A stretch of DNA of 64,000 nucleotides from Siccirubricoccus sp. G192 (GTDB lineage Bacteria; Pseudomonadota; Alphaproteobacteria; Acetobacterales; Acetobacteraceae), in NCBI RefSeq assembly GCF_019084075.1, contig NZ_JAHREN010000001.1, positions 3,932,501 to 3,996,500 of the forward strand, read 5' to 3'. This document shows, one piece after another, positions 44,659 through 53,026 of the stretch (the stretch's first letter is position 1; every line of letters starts with the position of its first letter). Below the pieces are notes generated by a model, which saw only the letters and a list, made by a program, of their open reading frames with translations, had not been told where the DNA came from and ran no database searches. A program made the position numbers and the translations under genes.

Positions 44659-45843
44659 ATGCCAATCCTGAACCGAATCGCCGAATTCCACCCAGAGATG
44701 ACCGCTTGGCGGCGCGACCTGCACCAGCACCCCGAGATCGGCTTCGAGGAGGTCCGCACCTCCGGCGTCATCGCCATGAAGCTGCGCGAATTCGGCTGCG
44801 ACGAGGTGGTGACCGGCATCGCCAAAACCGGCGTGGTCGGCGTGATCCATGGCGCCGGCGGCGCCGGGGTGGGCCGGGCCATCGGGCTCCGCGCCGATAT
44901 CGACGCCCTGCCGATCCTGGAGGAAACCGGGCTGCCCTATGCCTCCCGCACCCCCGGCACCATGCATGCCTGCGGCCATGACGGGCATACCGCCATGCTG
45001 CTCGGCGCCGCGAAATACCTGGCCGAGACGCGGGATTTCAGCGGCACCGTCCATGTCATCTTCCAGCCCGCCGAGGAGAACCTGGCCGGCGGCCGGGTGA
45101 TGGTGGAGGAAGGGCTCTTCACCCGCTTCCCGATGGAACGCGTCTTCGGCATGCACAACTGGCCCGGCGCGCCGGAAGGCACCTTCTGGTGGCGCGAGGG
45201 GCCGATCATGGCCGCCGTGGCCAATCTGGACGTGCATATCACCGGCTGCGGCGCGCATGGCGCCATGCCGCACCAGGGCAACGACCCCGTGGTGATCGCA
45301 GCCCATATCGTCACCGCGCTGCAAAGCGTGGTGGCCCGCAACCTCGAACCGGTGGAGGCCGGGGTCATCACCATCGGCCATATCGAGGGCGGCCATACCT
45401 TCAACGTCATCCCCGAAAGCGTGCGGCTGCGCGGCACCGCGCGCTGGTTCAAACCGGAGGTGGGCGACCTGCTGGAGCGCAAGTTCCACGAGATCGCCGG
45501 CGGCGTCGCCACCGCCTTCGGGGCCGAGGCCACGGTGCGCTTCGACCGCATCTACCCGGCCACGGTGAACGAGCCCGAGAGCACGCAGCTCACCCTCGAT
45601 GCCGCCCGCGCCGTGGCCGGCGAGGCGAAGGTGCAGGAGATGCCGAAACCCACCATGGGCGGCGAGGACTTCTCCTTCATGCTGAACGCCAAGGCGGGCA
45701 GCTACATCATGCTGGGCGCCGGCCGCAGCGAGGCCGACCCGCAGGTGCACCACCCGAAATACGACTTCAACGACGCCATCCTGCCGATCGGCGCCAGCTA
45801 CTGGGCGACGCTGACGGAGCAATTGCTGCCGCGTAGGCCATAG
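44659..45843 (+). CDS. M20-family amidohydrolase (hippurate hydrolase-like)
   Basis: 394 residues. Zinc-site motifs are LRADIDALP (Asp), THACGHDGHTAM-type HACGHDGH, FQPAEE and the late GGEDFSF with HHPKYDFND. The dimerisation domain is inserted in the middle. The family removes acyl groups from amino acids (hippurate, N-acetyl amino acids, IAA conjugates). The ATG at 44659 (MPILNRIAEFHPEM) is preferred over a GTG four codons upstream because the family starts this way. It is followed by a strong terminator. Same strand as, but 110 bases from, the IlvD-family gene. Confidence 0.92.
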   Translation: MPILNRIAEFHPEMTAWRRDLHQHPEIGFEEVRTSGVIAMKLREFGCDEVVTGIAKTGVVGVIHGAGGAGVGRAIGLRADIDALPILEETGLPYASRTPGTMHACGHDGHTAMLLGAAKYLAETRDFSGTVHVIFQPAEENLAGGRVMVEEGLFTRFPMERVFGMHNWPGAPEGTFWWREGPIMAAVANLDVHITGCGAHGAMPHQGNDPVVIAAHIVTALQSVVARNLEPVEAGVITIGHIEGGHTFNVIPESVRLRGTARWFKPEVGDLLERKFHEIAGGVATAFGAEATVRFDRIYPATVNEPESTQLTLDAARAVAGEAKVQEMPKPTMGGEDFSFMLNAKAGSYIMLGAGRSEADPQVHHPKYDFNDAILPIGASYWATLTEQLLPRRP

Positions 45844-45850
45844 CCGGCTC

Positions 45851-45893
45851 CTACAGCGGCGTGCCGAATTGATGGTTCGGCACGCCGCTGTAG
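45851..45893. terminator. Perfect 18-base-stem hairpin terminator
   Basis: CTACAGCGGCGTGCCGAA pairs exactly with its reverse complement across a seven-base loop, eight bases after the M20 hydrolase stop. T-rich sequence (CTGTTGTTTG) follows on the plus strand. Such a long perfect stem could also serve the convergent hydrolase gene ending at 45953. Confidence 0.75.
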
Positions 45894-45952
45894 CCTGTTG
45901 TTTGTAGAGCAGATTCACGCCTCCGGGCGGTTCCGCCCTGCGGCGATCTGAT

Positions 45953-46960
45953 CTAATTGGCGGCGGCGCTATCCGGCTCCGCCGCGGCCAGGGCAATGGC
46001 CTCGACCACGCCGGCGACCAATTCCGGTGCGTCGTGATGCAGCATATGGCCGAGGCCCGGCACCACCGTGAGCACGCTCTGCGGCAGCGTCCGGTGCAGC
46101 CGGGCGGATTGCCGGCCGACATCGACGATCCGGTCCCCCTCCCCCGCCAGGATGGCAACCGGCAAGCGCAATTCCTGGTAGCGGTGCCGGAAGGCGGCCG
46201 CCGCCGGGACCATCAGCCCGGTATCCTCGGCGCTGGCCCGGATCTGCCAGGGCCGAAGCATCATGGGAACCGGGAAGCCGGCCTTGAAGCGTGGCGTCAC
46301 CGGGGCGGGCTGGAACATCCGGCGGATCAGCCCCGGCGCCATCAGCCGGCCGAGCGGCGGGCCGATCGTGTAGCGGATGACATCGCCGATCACCGGGATG
46401 GCGGGGGGCGCGAAGAACGGCACATCGGCGCGGACCGTCGGGAAGTAATAGCCCGAGGCCAGTACCAACCCGCCCACCGCCTGCGGATGGTTGAGCGCCA
46501 GGGCCAGGGCCACCAGCGTGCCCCAGGAATGGCCGAGCACCACCGGGCGCTCCAGCCCAAGCCGCGTGAATGCCTCCACCAGCACCGCCGCCTGCGCCTC
46601 CGGCGTCCAGAGCCGGTTGCGCGGCCGCGCGCTATGGCCGAAGCCCGGCCGGTCGAAGGCCACCACCCGGCGGTGCCGCGCCACAAGATCAATCAGGCCG
46701 CTGAGCGCGAAATCCTCCACCATGGCGCCATTGCCATGCAGCAGCACGATGGGCGGGCCGCCCTCGCCCCGTTCAAGGTAGTGCAGCCGCAGCCCGCCGG
46801 CCTCGACGAAGCGGCCGAGAGGCGGGTGCCGGGCTTCCGCCCGCCGCGCCCGCTGCCGGTTGCAGAGGGCGGCGGCCAAGCCGGCTGCGGCGATGCCCAA
46901 GGCGATGCCGGTGCCGGAAACCCCGGCTGATAACCCACGCAGTTTCGCCCGCGATGCCAT
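45953..46960 (-). CDS. Alpha/beta hydrolase with N-terminal membrane anchor
   Basis: 335 residues. A hydrophobic helix at about 14-32 (SGTGIALGIAAAGLAAAL) anchors it or acts as a signal. The hydrolase domain has IVLLHGNGAMVEDF (oxyanion hole), GHSWGT (nucleophile Ser), and GLGHMLHHDAPE (His). The serine nucleophile suggests an esterase, lipase or lactonase. The ATG at 46960 gives MASRAKLRG; a GTG three codons upstream is possible. The hydrophobic start implies action at the periplasmic face of the inner membrane. Confidence 0.85.
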   Translation of the reverse strand: MASRAKLRGLSAGVSGTGIALGIAAAGLAAALCNRQRARRAEARHPPLGRFVEAGGLRLHYLERGEGGPPIVLLHGNGAMVEDFALSGLIDLVARHRRVVAFDRPGFGHSARPRNRLWTPEAQAAVLVEAFTRLGLERPVVLGHSWGTLVALALALNHPQAVGGLVLASGYYFPTVRADVPFFAPPAIPVIGDVIRYTIGPPLGRLMAPGLIRRMFQPAPVTPRFKAGFPVPMMLRPWQIRASAEDTGLMVPAAAAFRHRYQELRLPVAILAGEGDRIVDVGRQSARLHRTLPQSVLTVVPGLGHMLHHDAPELVAGVVEAIALAAAEPDSAAAN

Positions 46961-47118
46961 TCGGTTCACGCCCCCTCCAAATCCAGGTTCCGGCAGCGGA
47001 TCGGCGCGACGCGGCTTTCCACAAGGGGCGGAAGGCGGCCAAGCCATTGTGCACTGCAACAAACACAGGAACGGGGGAGCCCGGGCGAAGTTCCGGGGCC
47101 GGGAATGCCTGGTACCTC

Positions 47119-47227
47119 CGGCCCGATTCAGACCTCCGGGCCATGCGGCCCTGCGGTCATCGGGCCGCCTTGTATCTCCGGCCCGATTCAGACCTCCAGG
47201 CCATGCGGCCCTGCGGTCATCGGGCCG
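47119..47227. repeat. Tandem pair of intergenic hairpin repeats (copy A)
   Basis: Two 49-base units (47119-47167 and 47179-47227) repeat with a period of 60 bases and differ at one or two positions. Each begins CGGCCCGAT and ends ATCGGGCCG, a nine-base inverted repeat, and has an inner stem GGGCC-ATGC-GGCCC (weakened to AGGCC in the second). The pair ends two bases after the MarC stop codon. The same element recurs at 58576-58680. Confidence 0.85.
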
Positions 47228-47229
47228 CT

Positions 47230-47856
47230 TCAGCCCAGGCTCTCTCGCAGCCCCTCCAGCGCGATCTGCGCCGCCAGCGCGGCCAGCAGCACGCCCAGCA
47301 CCCGGCCGATGACATTCGCCCCGGTGGCGCCGAGCAGCCGCCCGACCTGCCCCGCCGCCAGCAGGCAGAGCAGGGTCAGGCCGAGCGCCACCACCAGCGC
47401 CGCCAGCACGCCGGCCAGGCGCCAGGCATCGCCGCCGGCCTCCTCATGCAGCAGCACCATGCTGGTCATGGCGCCGGGGCCGGCCAGCAGCGGGATGGCG
47501 AGGGGAAAGACGCTGATATCCTCCTCCCGCACCGCCGCCTCCTCCTCCTCCGGCGAGGCGCGCAGCAGGTGGCGGCCCATCACCATGTCGGCCGCCATCA
47601 GGAACAGCAGGAGCCCGCCCGCCACCTTCATCGCCGGCAGGCCGATGCCCAGCGCGCGCAGCAGCCAGCCGCCGCCGAGGGTGAAGCCCAGCAGGATGAG
47701 GAAGGCGATGCCCACCGCGCGCAGCGCCTGGCGCCGCCGCTCCGGCACCGAGGCCCCCGGCGTCATGGCGGCGAACAGCGCTGCGGTGCCCGGCGGGTCC
47801 AGGATCACCAGCAGCGCCACCAGCGCATAGGCGAAGCTGTCGGCCAAGGCCGGCAC
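47230..47856 (-). CDS. MarC-family integral membrane protein
   Basis: 208 residues, six membrane helices (for example SFAYALVALLVILDPPGTA near the start and VIGRVLGVLLAALAAQIALE at the end). The DPPG motif in the first helix and the GPGAM motif at about residue 125 are typical of MarC. The family is of unknown transport function; the old link to multiple antibiotic resistance is not supported. The Bug gene at 47865 ends nine bases upstream on the same strand, so the two may be one transcript, ended by the hairpin repeats. Confidence 0.9.
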   Translation of the reverse strand: MPALADSFAYALVALLVILDPPGTAALFAAMTPGASVPERRRQALRAVGIAFLILLGFTLGGGWLLRALGIGLPAMKVAGGLLLFLMAADMVMGRHLLRASPEEEEAAVREEDISVFPLAIPLLAGPGAMTSMVLLHEEAGGDAWRLAGVLAALVVALGLTLLCLLAAGQVGRLLGATGANVIGRVLGVLLAALAAQIALEGLRESLG

Positions 47857-47864
47857 TTCCCCGG

Positions 47865-48851
47865 CTATTCCGGGCGGATCCCGGCCATCTCCGCGGTGCG
47901 GCGGATGCGGGCGCGCTCCTCCGCCAGGAAGGCGGCGAGGCCGGCGGGGCTGCGCTCCGCCTCGCCCGCCAATTGCGCGCCGACCTCGGCCTGGCGCTCC
48001 CGGTAGCCGGGGTCGTCCAGCGCCGCGGCGGCCGCGCCGGCCAGGGCGGCGAGCACCGGGGCCGGCGTGCCGGCGGCTGTGACCAGCGCCGCCCAGGAGC
48101 CGCCGGTGAGGCCCGGCAATCCGCTCTCGATCAAGGTTGGCACCTCGGGCGCCAGGGCCGAGCGGCTGGCGGTGGAGACGGCCAGGATGCGGATGCGCCC
48201 GTCCCGCCAGAGCGGCAGCACGGTGGAGAATTCCGCCATCACCACCGGGATATTGCCGGCCACGAGATCCGGCACCGAGAGGCTGCTGCCGCGATAGGGC
48301 ACATGCGTCAGCCGGATGCCGGCCTGGGCCATCAATTGCTCGATCAGGAAATGCGTGGCGCTGCCCTGGCCGGAGGAGCCGATGCTGAACTCGCCAGGCC
48401 GTGCCTTCGCCGCCGCGATCAGCTCGGCGGCGCTGCGGAAGGGACTGTCGGCGCGCACGGAAAGCGTCAGCGGGCTGCGGCTGAGCAGGGCGATCGGCGC
48501 GAAATCCGCCGCCACGTCATAGGGCATGCGGGCCTGCAGCACCGGGTTGTTCACCAGCGGGCCATTGGAGCCGAGCAGCAGGGTGTAGCCATCCGGCCGC
48601 GCCTTCGCCACCACCTCGGCGCCGAGGGTGCCACCGGCGCCGGCGCGGTTCTCCACGATGAAATTCTGGCCGAGCCGCTCGCCCATCCGCTGCGCCACCA
48701 GCCGTGCCTGCACATCGGAACTGGTGCCGGCGGCGAAGGGGACGACGATGCGGACGGGGCGGTCCGGGAAGCCGGACTGGGCCAGCGCCCCGCGCATCAC
48801 AGGCGAAAGCACGCCAGCCACAGCCAGCAGCGCGCGACGATGAAACCGCAT
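47865..48851 (-). CDS. Bug/TctC-family substrate-binding protein
   Basis: 328 residues, intact. The signal peptide MRFHRRALLAVAGVLSPVM has an Arg pair. It continues FPDRPVRIVVPFAAGTSSD and ENRAGAGGTLGAEVVAKARP. It is located upstream of marC, which it may accompany by chance. The upstream 480 bases up to the aldo/keto reductase gene contain a decayed DUF899 fragment. Confidence 0.9.
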   Translation of the reverse strand: MRFHRRALLAVAGVLSPVMRGALAQSGFPDRPVRIVVPFAAGTSSDVQARLVAQRMGERLGQNFIVENRAGAGGTLGAEVVAKARPDGYTLLLGSNGPLVNNPVLQARMPYDVAADFAPIALLSRSPLTLSVRADSPFRSAAELIAAAKARPGEFSIGSSGQGSATHFLIEQLMAQAGIRLTHVPYRGSSLSVPDLVAGNIPVVMAEFSTVLPLWRDGRIRILAVSTASRSALAPEVPTLIESGLPGLTGGSWAALVTAAGTPAPVLAALAGAAAAALDDPGYRERQAEVGAQLAGEAERSPAGLAAFLAEERARIRRTAEMAGIRPE

Positions 48852-48977
48852 GGTCCTTACCTCCCTCTCCCGCCGCCATCCTGCGCTGCCGCAGGCGGGG
48901 TGGCCAAGGGAGAGTGCGCCGGGTCGTGCCGGCATTGCGCGATCGGGTGATGCAATGAACACTCCCCGCGGGGCCTG

Positions 48978-49113
48978 TCGCGCCAGCCAACCCGCCCCTG
49001 GACAGCGCGAGGCGCTGCCCATTGATGCTGTCTCGCAGCCGGGTCGCCTCCTTCTCCCGGGCGAGGAGCGCCTTGCGCGCGGCAAGCCACTCCTCCCGCG
49101 ACACGACCTGGTG
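48978..49113 (-). pseudogene. DUF899-family (thioredoxin-like) gene fragment
   Basis: About 45 residues on the minus strand read HQVVSREEWLAARKALLA and then REKEATRLRDSINGQRLALS, the conserved N-terminal start of DUF899 proteins. The reading then loses all similarity, and no remainder is found. It is a truncated remnant. The rest of the 48852-49331 gap shows no gene. Confidence 0.6.
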
Positions 49114-49331
49114 CTGCTGCAGGGAGTAGCCCGCATCAAACCGGACATGCGGCTTGGTTGGCTGACTGCAGGGCGATGAACTCACGGGGGCTACGGATCG
49201 GCCCTTAATCATCAGACCATGGGTGTGACGGCTACCGGGACGATGCAGACACACGGCGCGAGCCGAGGCAGGATCAGTTCAGGTTCGCTCCGCAGGCTCG
49301 GAGCCCATGCTGCTGGAAGGAATGCGTTGTC

Positions 49332-50286
49332 ATGGAAATGCGCAATCTCGGCCGATCGGGCCTTCGGGTTTCGGTCATCGGCTTGGGCTGCAACAACTTC
49401 GGTGGCCGAATCGACCTTGAGGCCAGCCGCGCCGTCGTGCACGCTGCCCTCGATGCAGGCATCACCCTGTTCGACACGGCAGATGTCTATGGAGAACAAG
49501 GCGGCTCGGAGACAGCGCTGGGTGAGATTCTCGGCTCACGCCGCAAGGACATCGTGCTGGCCACCAATTGGCAGGCCGATGGATGCAGCGGGGACACTCC
49601 AAGGGGCGAGCCGGCGCTACATCGTCACTGCCGTCGAGGCCAGCCTGAAGCGGCTACGCACCGACTGGATCGACCTTTACCAACTGCACCAGCCGGACCC
49701 TCTGACGCCCATCGAGGAAACCCTGCGCGCCCTCGACGATCTGACGCGCGCCGGGAAGATTCGCTATGCCGGGTGCAGCAATCTGCCTGCCTGGCAAGTG
49801 GCAGAAGCGGTCTGGACCGCCCGCAGCTCCGGGCTCTCGGGCTTCATCTCTTGCCAGGACGAGGTGTCTCTCCTGATCCGCAAGCACGAGACGGATCTGA
49901 TGCCGGCCATGCGCACCTACGACCTCGGATTGCTTCCCTACTTCCCACTCGCCAGCGGCCTGCTGACGGGCAAGTACAAGCGGAATATGTCGCTGCCGCC
50001 AGGTGCCAGGCTGACCAAGATGCAACGCCTGGCCGACAGATACCTGACGGATGAGAACCTGGCCTTGTCCGAGAAGTTGAACGATTTTGCCGAAGCGCGC
50101 GGTCACACGCTGCTGGAACTGGCCTTTGGCTGGCTGCTGGCCCGCCCGCCGATCTCGAGTGTCATCGCGGGAGCGACCACGCCTGAGCAGATCAGGGCGA
50201 ACGTGGCCGCCGGCGGCTGGGCTCTGACATCCGCCGAACTGGAGGAGGTCGACAGCATCACTGCGAAACCGAAGTCTGCGGCATAG
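49332..50286 (+). pseudogene. Aldo/keto reductase, frameshifted
   Basis: About 318 residues if repaired. The N-terminal half reads LGRSGLRVSVIGLGCNNFGG and DTADVYGEQGGSETALGEIL, with the catalytic Asp/Tyr of AKRs. The C-terminal half resumes in another frame at MDAAGTLQGASRRYIVTAV and continues to the NADPH-binding region SSVIAGATTPEQI. The break, near 49565-49582 (ATNWQ instead of ATKFG-like), is not in a homopolymer, and two bases appear lost or one gained. This makes genuine decay more likely than in the other broken genes. Base composition is less GC-biased than that of its neighbours. Confidence 0.75.
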
Positions 50287-50567
50287 CGGCACAGTGGGGT
50301 GCCAGGGACGGGTACTTTGGGCTGGCTGCTCCCTGGTCTGCCATAGACGTGCATGCTCGCCTGGCAGCTCACACCACGAGATCAGCTCCCGCAGTCGTGC
50401 GGCATTGCCATGAGCCCGGCGCTTCCGAGGTCCGTCGTCGACACCGCACTTGCTCCTTAATGCTTCGCAAGATGTTCAACCGGGTGTTCGACGAGCGGTG
50501 GCGCTCCAACGGGAGTGGCTTCACGCCATCTAGGCCCAGAGAGTTTCATTCCCCAGTTCCTCCCGCT

Positions 50568-50600
50568 GCGGGCGAAGGGATTCGAACCCTCGCCCCCAAA
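50568..50600 (-). pseudogene. tRNA-like 3'-end remnant
   Basis: On the minus strand GAGGGTTCGAATCCCTT forms a T-arm with its loop. It is followed by CGCCCGC, which looks like the 3' acceptor strand of tRNA-Gly (partner GCGGGCG). No matching 5' half, anticodon arm or CCA is found, so it is not a functional tRNA. Such 3' ends are typical attachment-site scars of integrative elements. The rest of the 50287-50686 gap contains no gene I can recognise. Confidence 0.4.
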
Positions 50601-50686
50601 CTCGCAAGGTCGTGCTCGGGATCATAGCGATATTCGGCATAGGCGGCTCCAGGCTCCCGGACGTCCATGCCCGTCCGCGATCTATC

Positions 50687-51499
50687 CTAGCTCCCCACCT
50701 TCAGCGTGCTGGTCAAGCCACGCAGGCAGGCCAGGATGGAGAGCGGCGTGACCTTGCCGGTGCGGGGATTCTCCTCGCTCGGCACATTCTCGATCGTCAT
50801 GGTGAGCCGCACCGCCGCCGCCTCCACCCGGATGGTGTGGGTATTGCGGGTCACGCCGGGATCGGCCCAGATCTCCACCTGCGTGCGCTGCGGGCCGATG
50901 CCGGCCAGCGCCAGGGCGGCGGCGACGTTCACATTCGCCGGGAAGCCGCGCGCCGCGTCGAAGGCATTGCCCTGGAAGACGCGCCTCGGCGTGGTGACGG
51001 AGAGCACGTCGATCCCGTGTTCCACCAGGTAGGGCGCGCCCTCCAGCCCGCGCGGCGGCTTGCGGGTCTCGATGGTGACGCTCTCGACCTCGCCCTCGGC
51101 CGCGGCGCGCACGGCATCGAGGCCGAGCAGCGCGCCGGTCGGCACGATGATGCGCGCGCCGCTCTCCCGCGCCTGCTCCACCAGATGCATCCGCGGCAGC
51201 AGCGCGCCGACCGAGGAAGGCACGAAGATGCGGCCGCGCCGGATGGCGGAGGTGGCGATCTCCTCGAAGACCGCGGCCGGCGCCGCCTCCACCACGATAT
51301 CCGCCTGCTCGGCCAGCTCGCCCAGGGAAACGATGGCCGGCTTCGCGCGGAACCCGGCGAGCGTCCGCGCCACCTTCGCCTGGTCGCGCGCGGCGACGGC
51401 GGTGAGGCGCAGCCCCTCCACCCCGGCATCCAGCGCCCGCGCCAGATGCGCGCCGATGGCGCCGAGCCCACCGATCGCCACCGTCAATGTCCTTGCCAT
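50687..51499 (-). CDS. nadX: L-aspartate dehydrogenase (NadX-like)
   Basis: 270 residues. The N-terminal Rossmann fold reads VAIGGLGAIGAHLARALD, and the C-terminal domain carries the family blocks FVPSSVGALLPRMHL, IIVPTGALLGLDAV and FPANVNVAAALALAG. The enzyme converts aspartate to iminoaspartate, the first step of NAD synthesis, or acts in aspartate catabolism. No nadA or nadC follows here. The ATG at 51499 begins MARTLTVAIGG. A longer upstream reading is possible but lacks a ribosome-binding site. Confidence 0.85.
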   Translation of the reverse strand: MARTLTVAIGGLGAIGAHLARALDAGVEGLRLTAVAARDQAKVARTLAGFRAKPAIVSLGELAEQADIVVEAAPAAVFEEIATSAIRRGRIFVPSSVGALLPRMHLVEQARESGARIIVPTGALLGLDAVRAAAEGEVESVTIETRKPPRGLEGAPYLVEHGIDVLSVTTPRRVFQGNAFDAARGFPANVNVAAALALAGIGPQRTQVEIWADPGVTRNTHTIRVEAAAVRLTMTIENVPSEENPRTGKVTPLSILACLRGLTSTLKVGS

Positions 51500-51657
51500 G
51501 TTTCCGCTCCCCTGGCCGCTGCCCTGCCGCGGTAGCAGATGCCGAAGCCAAGGGCGAGGCCCGCCGCAGCCGGATGCGGAACCATTCGGGTGGCCGCGCT
51601 TTATGCGGAATGACCGGCCCCGACGCAGGTCCGCAAACATCCGAGGAGACCACCAAC

Positions 51658-52011
51658 ATGCAAGCCAGCACCATGCTGCGCGGCCTCGCCGCCGCCGGGC
51701 TGCTCGTCACGCTCGCCGCCTGCGACAATACCCGCGACGGCACCCGCAACAACCCGCCCAGCACCGCCACGCAGCGCGCCTATGACAGCGCCACCGGCAG
51801 CCCGGCGACCCCGGCCGACGGCACCCGCGGCAACCCCTCCGGCACCGCCGCGGAGCGGGCGCTGGACCGCGCCGCCGGCACCAATACCTCCGGCGCCTAT
51901 CCGGGCCAGTCGGACGGCACCCGCGCCAACCCGCCGGGCACGGCCGCCGAGCGCGCCTATGACCGCGCGACCGGGTCCAATACCTCCGGCGCCTATCCGG
52001 CCAGGCGCTGA
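51658..52011 (+). CDS. Small lipoprotein with three imperfect repeats
   Basis: 117 residues. The signal ends in the lipobox LAAC (Cys22). The mature part consists of three repeats starting at about residues 27, 54 and 86, each of the form DGTRxNPPGTAxERAYDRAxG, with NTSGAYP linkers after the last two. The product is an outer- or inner-membrane-anchored, hydrophilic, probably unstructured protein of unknown function. The GAGGAG ribosome-binding site is 11 bases upstream. Repeat copy number may vary between strains. Confidence 0.75.
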   Translation: MQASTMLRGLAAAGLLVTLAACDNTRDGTRNNPPSTATQRAYDSATGSPATPADGTRGNPSGTAAERALDRAAGTNTSGAYPGQSDGTRANPPGTAAERAYDRATGSNTSGAYPARR

Positions 52012-52056
52012 CGCCTCAAGGGCCGGCCGGCGGGGCTTCCGCCGGCCGGCCACCGG

Positions 52057-52842
52057 CTACACCACCGGGCTGCGGCCGCCATCCACATTGATGGCGGTGC
52101 CCGTCACATAGCCGCCGACCTGGCTGCACAGGTACAGCGCCAGGCCGGCGAATTCCTCCGGCTTGCCGAGGCGGCCGACCGGCACTGGCTTGCCCGCCTC
52201 GGCCTTCCACTCCTCCCAGGTGATGTTGCGCTTCTCGGCGGCGTGGCGGCGCACCCATTGGTCGCTCTCGATGATGCCGACCAGCAGGGCATTCACCAGG
52301 ACGTTGTGCTTTGCCCCCTCATTGGCCAGCACCTTGGTCAGCGCCATGCCGGCGGCGCGGGAGACGGCGGTGGGCGCGCCTTCGGCCGGCGGCGCCTTGG
52401 CACCGACATTCAGCACATTGATGATGCGGCCCCATTTCCGCGCCTGCATCCCCGGCATGGCCAGCCGCGCCAGCCGGATGGCGGCAAAGAGCTTGAGGTC
52501 GAGGTCATGCTGCCAGAGCTCGTCCGAGACCTCCAGGAAGGGCCCGCGCTGGCTGGTTCCCGCGTTGTTGATGAGGATATCCACCTGGCCCAGCGCCTTT
52601 TCCGCCTGGGCGAAGGCATGGGCGCAGCCCTCGGCGGTGGCGATGTCGGCGGCGATGCCCACCACCTTGGCAGCGGGCGCGGCGGCGCGGAGTTCGGCCT
52701 CGGCCTTGGCCAGCGCCTCGGCGCCGCGCGCCACCAGCGCCACATGCCCGCCGGACTCGGCAAAGGCGCGGCCCATGGCGAGGCCAAGCCCCTTGGAGCC
52801 GCCGGTGATCAGGGCCGCGCGGCCATCGAGTGTCAATTGCAT
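52057..52842 (-). CDS. SDR-family protein lacking the usual YxxxK dyad
   Basis: 261 residues. The cofactor loop TGGSKGLGLAMG and NNAG (LINNAGTSQRG) are intact. The active-site region reads APTAVSRAAGMALTKV, where other SDRs have PxYxxSKAxxxxLTK. The catalytic Tyr is replaced by Thr and Lys by Arg, although the strand before it and the C-terminus GTAINVDGGRSPVV are normal. It belongs to a divergent subgroup which may be inactive as a dehydrogenase or use another residue. It lies alone, downstream of tRNA-His. Confidence 0.85.
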   Translation of the reverse strand: MQLTLDGRAALITGGSKGLGLAMGRAFAESGGHVALVARGAEALAKAEAELRAAAPAAKVVGIAADIATAEGCAHAFAQAEKALGQVDILINNAGTSQRGPFLEVSDELWQHDLDLKLFAAIRLARLAMPGMQARKWGRIINVLNVGAKAPPAEGAPTAVSRAAGMALTKVLANEGAKHNVLVNALLVGIIESDQWVRRHAAEKRNITWEEWKAEAGKPVPVGRLGKPEEFAGLALYLCSQVGGYVTGTAINVDGGRSPVV

Positions 52843-52861
52843 CGGATCATTCCCCCCATTG

Positions 52862-52882
52862 GGATGGTTGCTGGAACCATCC
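52862..52882 (-). terminator. Hairpin after tRNA-His
   Basis: GGATGGTT and AACCATCC form an eight-base stem with a five-base loop, about 28 bases past the tRNA 3' end and 20 bases before the SDR start. It may end the tRNA transcript. Confidence 0.4.
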
Positions 52883-52909
52883 TGCCGGTCCGGGGGGACG
52901 GGGGAAAGG

Positions 52910-52986
52910 TGGGGCGACCAACGGGACTCGAACCCGTGACATCCAAGACCACAACCTGGCGCTCTACCAACTGAGCTATGGCCGCC
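52910..52986 (-). tRNA. tRNA-His (GTG)
   Basis: On the minus strand a full cloverleaf reads GGCGGCC...TAGCTCAGTTGGTAGAG, anticodon loop TTGTGGT with anticodon GTG, T-arm GGGTTCGAGTCCC. An extra 5' G (position -1) pairs with C73, the hallmark of histidine tRNA, and CCA is encoded. 77 bases with CCA. Confidence 0.95.
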
Positions 52987-53026
52987 ACACTGCCGGGCAC
53001 CGAGGCCCGGGCCGCGGGAGATACGT

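Noticed and set aside
47101..47240. CRISPR array
   Set aside because: Two units with near-identical spacers and strong internal hairpins are intergenic repeats; no cas genes are present anywhere in the window.
50560..50640. Functional tRNA gene
   Set aside because: Only the T-arm and 3' acceptor strand are present; the 5' half, anticodon arm and CCA are absent.
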